64,000 bases of DNA from Loktanella gaetbuli (GTDB taxonomy: Bacteria > Pseudomonadota > Alphaproteobacteria > Rhodobacterales > Rhodobacteraceae): positions 62,001-126,000 of the forward strand of contig NZ_JAJATZ010000008.1 of NCBI RefSeq assembly GCF_020531945.1. Reading direction: 5' to 3'. The first letter of the stretch is position 1, and the number at the start of each line of letters is the position of its first letter. The notes under the pieces are model-generated. The model was not told the origin of the DNA. It searched no databases and saw nothing but the letters and a program-made list of their open reading frames with translations. Positions 9,498 through 17,252 of this stretch are shown here, piece by piece. The position numbers and the translations under genes are program-made.

Positions 9498-9818
9498 TTA
9501 CTGGCCGGGGATCGTGTTGGTCACATCACCGGGCGAAGGCACGCTGTTGCTGATCGGAATGATGATCGTCGGCCCGCCGATGTTGCCACCCGTGACGGCT
9601 GGTGCCCCACCGATCCCACCGGTTGGCGCGCCTTCGAGCGAATCGCGATTGGTCGCCGACTGCTGCGCCTGCGCGACGCCGAACAGAAAAACACCGTTGT
9701 TCGGATTTCCACCAAAGCTGGGGCTAAGGAAATTGAAATTCCGATCCTCGGAAAAAGAAACGCTTGGTATGGCGGCCGCAATTACTGCGGCAAAGGCCAT
9801 TTTTAATGCCATGTTCAT
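9498..9818 (-). CDS. csgF: Curli assembly protein CsgF
   Basis: The 106-aa protein has a signal peptide (MNMALKMAFAAVIAAAIPSVSFS) followed by the CsgF hallmark NPSFGGNPNNG-type stretch (LSPSFGGNPNNGVFLFGVA) and a glutamine-rich segment. CsgF binds the mouth of the CsgG pore and couples export to nucleation at the surface. I chose the ATG at 9818 because an AAGAGA Shine-Dalgarno precedes it and the signal peptide begins there; the frame is open upstream. The C-terminal half is glycine/proline-rich (GGIGGAPAVTGGNIGG) and shows no obvious CsgF similarity. It lies immediately upstream of csgG. Confidence 0.88.
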   Translation of the reverse strand: MNMALKMAFAAVIAAAIPSVSFSEDRNFNFLSPSFGGNPNNGVFLFGVAQAQQSATNRDSLEGAPTGGIGGAPAVTGGNIGGPTIIIPISNSVPSPGDVTNTIPGQ

Positions 9819-10041
9819 AATAAATCTCTTCTTGAAAATCAAAAATATGACCCACTTGAAACCAAGAAACAAAATTAAGATAGGGCCTCATTTCACAAAA
9901 AATTATGAAGTGTCGTTATCGCAACGAAATTTTACCTTCGATCATTATAGTACATTCACAAAAATCCGGCTCTCGCCGGAATTTCGGTGGAAATGGCTGC
10001 ACTATTGTATTTTCAGCGGCGCTGTCGCCGATGAAATTGGG

Positions 10042-10674
10042 TTAGCCCGACAGCCGCAAAACGGTTGTTGCCGTGCCCGGCTGGATCATCAGCGTGCCGG
10101 CTGCGTCACGCATGATGCGAACGTTGACCGGATCTTGTCCCATGGACTGATTGACACGCACCGCCAGGGGATCCGCAGCGGCAGAACGTGCGGTCATGCC
10201 ATCGATCAACGCGACGTTGCTGTTCAGTCCGGCACCGTTCTGGGTGACGTAGGTTTCGGTGTGATTGCCGTCGACCTGAACACGCGAGGCATTCGCGAAA
10301 CCGAATTGCAATGTCGCAACCCTGTTGAAATTCCCTAACACGATGGCCTGCGCCACATGGTTGCGCCCTGACTGGAACGTGCCGGTGATATTCTTGCGTC
10401 CTTGGGTCATTGACAGGTTCTGGTTGGATTGCCCGACCTGAACCGACGCCAACTGGTTGTCGCGACCGCCCAGCGTCATCTGGACTGACGTATTCCGGTT
10501 TCCGATCTGCGCGATGACCGATGACGATTGCCCCGTCAGATCAAGGTTGGCACCTCGGTTCGCATCACCGACCTGTGCGACAAAGGCATCCTGAGCAAGA
10601 GAAGGCGCAGCACTCAGAAGCAGAAAGACACAGATCGCGGCGGGGTGGTTAAAGGTTTTGGTGATGGAAAACAT
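10042..10674 (-). CDS. Curlin-repeat protein, CsgA/CsgB-like
   Basis: The 210-aa protein has a signal peptide ending PSLAQ, the shared mature start DAFVAQVGDANRG, and at least five consecutive curlin-type repeats (for example VIAQIGNRNTSVQMTLGGRD and ASVQVGQSNQNLSMTQGRKN) with conserved Gln, Gly and Asn positions. It is expected to stack as a beta-solenoid amyloid. The C-terminal 60 residues diverge from the repeat. The ATG at 10674 is used; an in-frame TTG lies four codons upstream. The 223-bp gap to csgF (9819-10041) is A/T-rich and could hold a promoter, making csgFG separately controlled. Major or minor subunit status cannot be decided from sequence. Confidence 0.8.
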   Translation of the reverse strand: MFSITKTFNHPAAICVFLLLSAAPSLAQDAFVAQVGDANRGANLDLTGQSSSVIAQIGNRNTSVQMTLGGRDNQLASVQVGQSNQNLSMTQGRKNITGTFQSGRNHVAQAIVLGNFNRVATLQFGFANASRVQVDGNHTETYVTQNGAGLNSNVALIDGMTARSAAADPLAVRVNQSMGQDPVNVRIMRDAAGTLMIQPGTATTVLRLSG

Positions 10675-10800
10675 GTCCAATCCCAATGCGTTATAAATAA
10701 AATAAAAACGTGAAAATGGTATCGGTGGCCCGTCTGGCCCACCGATCTCTTGAAGTTTTCGGCGCAGGGTCGAAAAGCGACCGAGGCTATCGAAAACGTA

Positions 10801-11364
10801 TCAGTTCGAGTTTACGGAGACGGAACCGAAACCGCTGACAGTCGCCATTCCGCCCGGAACCGGGTTCGGAATGGACGTCAAGGCCAGCATCGGCATCGCG
10901 AGGGTCGGCGACCCCGTTGCGACGGCGTTGCCGCCTTCTTCGATCCAGTTGATAGCGACGTTGTCGTCACCATACTGAAGCGTCTGCGCGGTAAAGTCGT
11001 CGGCGCTGCCGTTCGCCATCACGTTGATCGCCATGTTGTTGCTGGCGACGTTGTTGCCTGTTTCCTCGGTCTGCAGGATCAACGACGCGTTCGACGAACG
11101 GGTCGTTTCCTGGTAGGTAAAGGCATTGTTGTCAGCGCCACGCTGCAACTGGACAGCCGTGTTGTCACCCTGCGGACCCAGGAATCCAAAGAACCCTCCA
11201 GGCACATTGTTGACCTGTTGCACGACAGCCAGATTGCCGCCGCCCAGGGAAGTCTGGATGTTTGCGGCAGCGTTGTCATCGCCAAGCTGTGTGATGAAAG
11301 CATCCTGTGCAAAAGCGCCGGACGCAATGATCGTGGCTGCGGTAGCCAAGAATAGAGTTTTCAT
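10801..11364 (-). CDS. Curlin-repeat protein, CsgA-like
   Basis: The 187-aa secreted protein has a signal peptide ending GAFAQ and the mature start DAFITQLGDDNAAAN. Its repeats are looser than in the downstream paralogue but keep the Q-x-G-x-x-N spacing (LQYGDDNVAINWIEEGGN and LQRGADNNAFTYQETTRSSN). The composition is rich in Asn, Gln, Gly and Ala, as expected for a functional amyloid. The C-terminus (SGFGSVSVNSN) is short and polar. It is the first gene of the curli cluster, with AGGA upstream of the ATG. Which paralogue is the main fibre subunit is an inference left open. Confidence 0.78.
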   Translation of the reverse strand: MKTLFLATAATIIASGAFAQDAFITQLGDDNAAANIQTSLGGGNLAVVQQVNNVPGGFFGFLGPQGDNTAVQLQRGADNNAFTYQETTRSSNASLILQTEETGNNVASNNMAINVMANGSADDFTAQTLQYGDDNVAINWIEEGGNAVATGSPTLAMPMLALTSIPNPVPGGMATVSGFGSVSVNSN

Positions 11365-11600
11365 GTCAAAGTCCTATCAAAAAGTTTTCGCAAGATAAGG
11401 CCCCTCGAAAAAAATGAGGGTCGCCATTGGTTAAAGAAGCAGTTCTTTTCCCGACTTGCACAAACATGTTAACACGACGGCCTCTTTGTTGACACATTTT
11501 TCACAAATTTTGCAACTACCTGAAAGATATAGGTATTTAATTCTGTTACACACGCTTAACGTGTCTTTTAGCCTCGCCACTACACCTTTGGGGTTATTCA
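11365..11600 (-). promoter_or_regulatory. A/T-rich upstream region of the curli cluster
   Basis: The leader upstream of the first curlin gene is markedly A/T-rich. It contains a small hairpin near 11402-11420 (CCCTC/GAGGG around an A-rich loop) and a perfect dyad ACACG-CTTAA-CGTGT at 11550-11564, a plausible site for a dimeric regulator. No csgD-like gene is recognised nearby. A promoter here is inferred from position and composition. Confidence 0.4.
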
Positions 11601-11798
11601 ATTTGGTAGAGGGACCCGTATTCGACAGATGATTCTCTCGTAGCTTGGAAACAAAGACAGTTTTCCACATTTGACCGCAGACGCATCCCGCGAAAACCCC
11701 ACTATCTGGTTCAGATATTGTTTGAAAGCTGTGCGCGCCCGACGCACGAATTGACCCTGGCGGCCACTGAAATCAGTAATTTCACAAACCGCATGAAA

Positions 11799-11826
11799 CA
11801 GCGCCCACTCATTCAAATGGGCGCTG
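11799..11826 (-). terminator. Rho-independent-like hairpin
   Basis: CAGCGCCCA at 11799-11807 pairs perfectly with TGGGCGCTG at 11818-11826 around a 10-base loop. On the minus strand the stem is followed by TTTCATGCGGTTT, a weak U-rich tail. It lies 19 bases after the stop of the minus-strand ORF 11846-12247, the only evidence that this ORF might be transcribed. Confidence 0.5.
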
Positions 11827-11845
11827 TCGATGTAGTGGGATAGAC

Positions 11846-12247
11846 TCATGCGCCGTCGGTGCATCGCGCCAGACTTCGGCTTCTACGCATCACAGGTGCC
11901 GCCTGACATACCGTGCCTGCGGCAAAGGTCGTCATCGACTGGCATATTGACGATAAGTGCAAGGTTGGGAAACCGCCCCGGGGACCGTCGGATTGAACCA
12001 AGTGAGCTCCGGCGTCCAAACGGTTTTCAATCAGAACGACATCGATTTCGCCCCGAGCGCAACTCTTCAGGCATTGGGCTATCTTTCGAATACCCGAGGC
12101 AGACCAATGGAAAGGGGGCGCATTAATCATGCTGACGTATCTGGGTGCACAGGACGCCAAAGCAAACGGTTCGGGCGGTCCACGACCTGGCACCTTCCGT
12201 GCAAACACGCGGCGCACGTAGGGCGACTTGGGGTTCCCGGTCGCCAA
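11846..12247 (-). CDS. Possible small hypothetical protein
   Basis: A 133-codon minus-strand ORF fills most of the otherwise gene-free stretch between the curli cluster and the JAMM peptidase gene. I recognise no family. A middle segment (ARGEIDVVLIENRLDAGAHLV) has amphipathic, protein-like character, but the remainder is rich in Cys, Arg and Pro as in non-coding frames. The terminator-like hairpin just beyond the stop is the main support. It could equally be a decayed gene or chance. Nothing else recognisable lies in 11600-12315. Confidence 0.25.
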   Translation of the reverse strand: MATGNPKSPYVRRVFARKVPGRGPPEPFALASCAPRYVSMINAPPFHWSASGIRKIAQCLKSCARGEIDVVLIENRLDAGAHLVQSDGPRGGFPTLHLSSICQSMTTFAAGTVCQAAPVMRRSRSLARCTDGA

Positions 12248-12315
12248 GAGTGTTGATTTATACGGTCTGCACGATAAGATAGGCCTTATTTTTTCGATTA
12301 CAAGTCAGAACAATT

Positions 12316-12744
12316 ATGAACGCCACGGTTTCATTTACAAAAAATGCTTATGACGACCTTTTGTCAGACTGCCGATTGCATAACAGGGTCGAGCGCGTCG
12401 GGCTGTTGATTGGACAGGCCAGCCACGTGTCGGTGATATTGCCCCGGGCAAACCATTGGCGCGGTCGAATGGGCGACGGATTTACGATGACACGGGCTGA
12501 CCTGAAATCGGGCCACGATTTTGCCGTAGCGGCAGGGTTGGTCGTTCTGGGCCGATATCATACGCATCTGCATCACCCGCCGCTGCCTTCTCGGCTGGAC
12601 CGGCTGTCGCTGCCCCCGGGCTGGATGGAGGTGATTGCGCGCATCGACGCCCCACCGGATCGGCGCAACGTCACTGAGGTCAGGGCCTATCGGAACGGCA
12701 GCCCATGCGCGATAACTGTCCGCGAGGAGTGTATCGCGTCATGA
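12316..12744 (+). CDS. JAMM/MPN-family metallopeptidase-like protein
   Basis: The 142-aa protein carries the complete JAMM zinc motif: H82-x-H84-x7-S92-x2-D95 (YHTHLHHPPLPSRLD), with the upstream glutamate E26 in VERVGLLIG. JAMM proteins are zinc isopeptidases or peptidases that cleave ubiquitin-like or tail-assembly substrates, or process partner proteins. Conservation of all catalytic positions argues for activity. Its stop overlaps the start of the 1503-aa gene (ATGA at 12741-12744), so the two are translationally coupled and the giant protein is the obvious candidate substrate or partner. No ubiquitin-like gene is visible nearby. No convincing ribosome-binding site precedes the ATG at 12316. 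Confidence 0.8.
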   Translation: MNATVSFTKNAYDDLLSDCRLHNRVERVGLLIGQASHVSVILPRANHWRGRMGDGFTMTRADLKSGHDFAVAAGLVVLGRYHTHLHHPPLPSRLDRLSLPPGWMEVIARIDAPPDRRNVTEVRAYRNGSPCAITVREECIAS

Positions 12745-15700
12745 GCAATGGCGGTCCGATTCTCAATCCGCTGTTTCCGGCGAATTCGGTCCTGACCGCT
12801 CTGTCCCCCGCACCCTGGCCCTCGGAACCTGATACCCCTCCGGGCTGGGCTCAGGGCATGCTCGTCACGGCCACTGTGATGGCTATTTGCGATCATGTGA
12901 TCCGCAGCCTTTCGTTTTGCGGTTTCCAACCGACTTTCGCGCACTTCACACCGACCAATGTGCCCGGCAGCGCGCGCGAATGGATCAGCGTCGATTTGGG
13001 CAGTCGGACCACGCAGACCACAGCCGATGATACGGTTGGTCTGCGCCAGGCGGCAAATACCGGCCCGCTTGTATTGATCGAGATGACACCTTTTGCCTCG
13101 AACAGCGGTGGACATCACGGGTTGAACATCACCGGATCCGGCGCAGGCTGGGTTGCCGGATATGACGAAGCTTCCGGAAAGTGGACTGTGGAACTTGTGG
13201 CAGGCAGCGGAACGGACGGCACGTTTCCTGCGGCTTTGTCCGCGATCATGCCGGGGCGTCAGGGCGTTCTTGGCGCGATGGAAACCGCATTGGCCGCCCA
13301 AGTCCATGGCACGGAATATGCGGGGCTCTTTTGGTTGTTGGATCCGACCGAATGGTTTGGAACGCATAAACCTCCCGCGGGCACCGATCCGTTCACCGCG
13401 CAGATCTTCGATATTGCAGATCGGATTTTTCCTCATGCGCCCGGCAGCTCGGAAGAAACTGCGCCTTTACCGTCACAAAGCAACACCGATGCCCGGACAG
13501 CCTTACTGGGGAGACAGTTCAACGATTCCATGTCCATCGTGGCCGAGTTTGACGCAAACCCGATTGCAAAATCCTATTGGAAATACAGCGAAAAAGGGTT
13601 GGACCAGCACCTTGCTGAGCTGACGGCAACAGAAGATGCCATGCTGCGCAACCTGGCAGAGGCTGCGGCCTCGGTCAGCTGGTTCGACCTTGTCTGTCTG
13701 CTATTGCATTGTGGTCTGATCAACCCGCCGCGGTTGCTGGCTTCGTCTCGTTTGTCGGCGATCCCTGAACTGTTCACCGATCCACCCGAAACGACCGAGC
13801 CGATGTCGGTCGAGGTGTTCAACACTTCTGTGGGCAGTCCCGGCCAGCAAACTTTGGTGTTTCGCATCGACGACGTGATTGTTGCAACGCTGATCCAGAA
13901 CAGCCGCGGCGACAACGGCAACGGTCGCAAGGCCCCCTACATTCTGGACAATGTAGGCTGGGAGTATCTGGGCATCGTTGGTCCCGGCGAAACCCACGGC
14001 ATTGCTCTGACCGTTGGCCGCGCTGTGCGGATTGAAACGGTCGAAGATGGTCCGATACCTTGTGCGTTCGACATCGTTTGGACCCAGATGCCCGAGTGTA
14101 TTCCCCGCCCTGTCAACGCCCCTCTGAACCTGACACGCGCTGCAATCAAAGCGGATATGACCACCGCCCAGAAAGCAATCTTTGATAAGGACTACGCTGA
14201 CGTTCAGACTGAAGATATCACGCTGAACGACGCCCAGACCCTTGCACATCTCAATGACATGCGTCCCGCTGTCTTTGAAGCGGATCTGGATCCAGATCTG
14301 CAGGCGATGGGCTTTAATCCCGAAAGCCCCCCGATGCTTGTGCACACGCCCTTGGGCAACGGGGGGGTGAAATTCGAATGGTTCAACCCCAAGGACGAAA
14401 AGACCAGTCAGGATATGACCGGCCAAGGCAAGGCCCCACCCGCTGAACCGCTTTTCACGGTGATCCTGAAGCCCAAGAACCCTAAATCAGGCGATTTCGC
14501 TTATAGCTTCAACATCGATTACATCGAAGCTGGGCCGAAAAACCCTTCCAACACTCCACCCCCGGTTCCATGGATGCATTTGGGCCTTTTCATGCTGTTG
14601 TCGATGACAACGGCAGACCGATTGCCAGTGATCTGTATTGTCAGTTTCCGATTGTGGTTCAGCGGCGACGTGGACATGGAAGTGCATAACCACATCACCA
14701 CCCGCGTCAGCATCGTGCCTGAACTGATCCGCTTTGACGATCCGCTGGATCTGCCTCCTGCAGGCGATGTGCTGCCGATCAGGGCCTATGACCTGCCCTA
14801 TCTGTCCAGATTGCCTGACGACAGTACCGAGTATGCCGCAAATTTCTATTGGAGAATGGCAGACAGCGATCAGAACTTGCTCCCACCGTGGGACGACACG
14901 CAGATAGACGGGGCATTCACGGCCCGGCCCATCGGTGTGGCTGATGAATTCCAGGTTGGCGATCTGTTCCCGGTTATTGACATCGCCGACTGGGTCGGAA
15001 CAACGCGGCTGGATACCTATGGTGCGTATCTGATCAACTCGCATGAGGTTGAACGCTGGCGCCTTGCCAACCCGGCGTTGGCGAACGACGTCGATACCGG
15101 CGCATTACAGATCATCGAGGGCAAGGTGACGATCCAGGATCCGACATGGTTCTGGATCACGCTCACGGTCGATGTGGTGCTTGGCTTCACACCGATCGGC
15201 GACGCGGTCGATGTCTTCGATTTCTTTTATGCCTGCTATTACCACGAAGACAAATGGGGACGCCCGGTTTCAACCGCTGAAATTGTTTTTATGGGTGGGG
15301 TGGCCCTGTGCCCATTCGTATCCAGTGGCATGGCAAAGGCAGGGGTCTTGGGCGCTGGCGCGACTGCGGGCGGCACGACGTGGTATTTCTTTTCTGAAGA
15401 TATGAGCGGCGGATTGCCACCTGTTCAAAGTCTTGGCGATGCCATGCCTCCCATGCGGGTTGTTGGCAACAACGCAGAAGAAGTCGCCGCGCTGGAGGCG
15501 ATCGCGCAGCGCACCTCGGCCTTTCGGGATCTGTCGCCACGCCAACAGGCGGACCTGCTGGAAGAACTGAAGAACATCGAAGGCATGAGCGCGATGGTCT
15601 TGCGCCTTGCCGAAACCTTGGGCAACGGGATTGGCGCAGGGTTTCTGAAATTGGATGACCTGCTGGATGAGGCGGGAGAGTTTAAATTCCTTGAACTTCG

Positions 15701-17252
15701 TCTGGCCTATAATTTCTGGGCCGAAAACACCAAATTAGCCGACAAATCGGTCGAGGCGTTTCTGCGCAGCCGGAAGTTCACAAAGGGCCGCTTGCGCCGT
15801 GTGCTCGAGACGTTCGGCGGACCGAAAATGATCGGAAAAACGCTGGGTCGCACGGTGCAAGCAGGTTCGAGTCAGATGCGAGCAAGATGGCCGAGGCTGG
15901 CACATTTGACCTTTGAGGGCGCGACGAAGATTTCGCCCGCCGATCTTGTGACCGCGTTGCGCGGTCCAGGACGCGCCACCGCGCTTGCAGCAGATCTAGA
16001 GCCGGAACACGCAGCCTTTGTCTTGCGCTATGCGGAGCGACTGGATGCGTTTCTCGCGCGCACCGGCGACGCGGATCTGGACCTGGCGCTTGACGCGGAA
16101 CTGGCCAAGATCGTCGGCGACAAGCATCGGTCGGTAGAGGAGGTCATCACCGTCATGGCTCATCTGATGGAGCTGGCCGAAGACGCCTGCCATAAAGCCG
16201 AACGCACATTGGATTCTATAGATGACGTGCAAGAGCTGCGTCCCATTCTGAACGAACTGATGCAAGCAGGCGTCACGCGTTCAGGGCATCAAAATGGCGC
16301 TGTGTTCGAGTTTTTCGGCAGTGCATATCGGGTCGCAAACGATGCCGGTATAGTTGCTTTCAAACTTCAGGTACGGTTTGACGACGATCTTCTGGGTCCC
16401 GACCTTATCGAGTTCCTCGAGGACGGATACCGGATCGTACAGTACAAATCCCTCTCGGATCTGGCCCGGGAGGTGGGGAAAGGGGCTTATCAAGACAACA
16501 TGTTCCAATTCATCAAGGACATGGCGCGACTGGCTAACAACGAAGAACCATGGCGGTTGGGGGCCGATTTTGTTCCAGATGGTGCCCCTAACGCGTTCAA
16601 TGGAGAGTACCTGTCCATCATTGATTTCGACCAGTTCCGCAAAGCCGGACAACACGGCCTGGAGGAGATGTGGCGACTGGCCGGGGACGAAGTATTCGTG
16701 ACCCTGGACGAGTTTCCAGCATCCATGACACCCTTCATCATGGCTGTCGGCGACCAGCTCGACCAAGCGGTGGATGCCACCGGGAAAACGTTTCGCATCA
16801 CAAAACTAGACGATTACCAAGAATTGGTTGAACGGTCTGGCGATGACACACTCAACGAACTTTGGCGGTACGTTTCTGGAGATCAGGCTAACGACATGGA
16901 AACGGTGCTCGAGAACATGGAAACGCTGGAAGACCTGAAAAGATTTCTTCAGGTTCCGAGCAATTTCCGCGGGCGATCGATCATGCGCAAGTTTGTGAAA
17001 ATGGCCCTTCCCAAGGGCCAAACCGTCGATGCCATGGAACTGATGGCCGAAAACGGCGCACAGCGCGTGTTTGATGCCTTGGGATTGCAGGACGGTTGGA
17101 TGAACCCGGCAAAAGCGGCCTTTCGAGAGGCTCAGGAAGCCGCATTACGCGCTCGGGGGGCGGATGATGCGGACATTGCCGAACACGGGCTCCAAGAATT
17201 TAGCGTCTTGGTCACTGTTCAGGCCTTGGGTCGAGAGATTTTAGACCTATGA
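12741..17252 (+). CDS. Giant toxin-like protein with pre-toxin-like segment and nuclease-like motif
   Basis: The 1503-aa protein starts at the ATG at 12741, with GAGGAG at 12723-12730 and a four-base overlap with the JAMM gene. No family covers the N-terminal 800 residues as far as I can tell. Residues about 803-885 form a hydrophobic GFTPIGDAVDVFDFF-type segment resembling the pre-toxin linkers of polymorphic toxins. Further on, D1221/E1224 (GPDLIEF) followed by Q1234-Y-K1236 (RIVQYKS) looks like a PD-(D/E)XK nuclease core with Gln in place of the second acid. A helical tail of about 260 residues follows. No signal peptide is seen. The toxin reading is an inference from these motifs. It is coupled by ATGA to the next gene. 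Confidence 0.6.
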   Translation: MSNGGPILNPLFPANSVLTALSPAPWPSEPDTPPGWAQGMLVTATVMAICDHVIRSLSFCGFQPTFAHFTPTNVPGSAREWISVDLGSRTTQTTADDTVGLRQAANTGPLVLIEMTPFASNSGGHHGLNITGSGAGWVAGYDEASGKWTVELVAGSGTDGTFPAALSAIMPGRQGVLGAMETALAAQVHGTEYAGLFWLLDPTEWFGTHKPPAGTDPFTAQIFDIADRIFPHAPGSSEETAPLPSQSNTDARTALLGRQFNDSMSIVAEFDANPIAKSYWKYSEKGLDQHLAELTATEDAMLRNLAEAAASVSWFDLVCLLLHCGLINPPRLLASSRLSAIPELFTDPPETTEPMSVEVFNTSVGSPGQQTLVFRIDDVIVATLIQNSRGDNGNGRKAPYILDNVGWEYLGIVGPGETHGIALTVGRAVRIETVEDGPIPCAFDIVWTQMPECIPRPVNAPLNLTRAAIKADMTTAQKAIFDKDYADVQTEDITLNDAQTLAHLNDMRPAVFEADLDPDLQAMGFNPESPPMLVHTPLGNGGVKFEWFNPKDEKTSQDMTGQGKAPPAEPLFTVILKPKNPKSGDFAYSFNIDYIEAGPKNPSNTPPPVPWMHLGLFMLLSMTTADRLPVICIVSFRLWFSGDVDMEVHNHITTRVSIVPELIRFDDPLDLPPAGDVLPIRAYDLPYLSRLPDDSTEYAANFYWRMADSDQNLLPPWDDTQIDGAFTARPIGVADEFQVGDLFPVIDIADWVGTTRLDTYGAYLINSHEVERWRLANPALANDVDTGALQIIEGKVTIQDPTWFWITLTVDVVLGFTPIGDAVDVFDFFYACYYHEDKWGRPVSTAEIVFMGGVALCPFVSSGMAKAGVLGAGATAGGTTWYFFSEDMSGGLPPVQSLGDAMPPMRVVGNNAEEVAALEAIAQRTSAFRDLSPRQQADLLEELKNIEGMSAMVLRLAETLGNGIGAGFLKLDDLLDEAGEFKFLELRLAYNFWAENTKLADKSVEAFLRSRKFTKGRLRRVLETFGGPKMIGKTLGRTVQAGSSQMRARWPRLAHLTFEGATKISPADLVTALRGPGRATALAADLEPEHAAFVLRYAERLDAFLARTGDADLDLALDAELAKIVGDKHRSVEEVITVMAHLMELAEDACHKAERTLDSIDDVQELRPILNELMQAGVTRSGHQNGAVFEFFGSAYRVANDAGIVAFKLQVRFDDDLLGPDLIEFLEDGYRIVQYKSLSDLAREVGKGAYQDNMFQFIKDMARLANNEEPWRLGADFVPDGAPNAFNGEYLSIIDFDQFRKAGQHGLEEMWRLAGDEVFVTLDEFPASMTPFIMAVGDQLDQAVDATGKTFRITKLDDYQELVERSGDDTLNELWRYVSGDQANDMETVLENMETLEDLKRFLQVPSNFRGRSIMRKFVKMALPKGQTVDAMELMAENGAQRVFDALGLQDGWMNPAKAAFREAQEAALRARGADDADIAEHGLQEFSVLVTVQALGREILDL

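Noticed and set aside
11598..11864. Minus-strand 88-codon ORF in the curli upstream gap
   Set aside because: Part of it is simply the translation of the hairpin at 11799-11826; no family similarity and an A/T-rich non-coding end.
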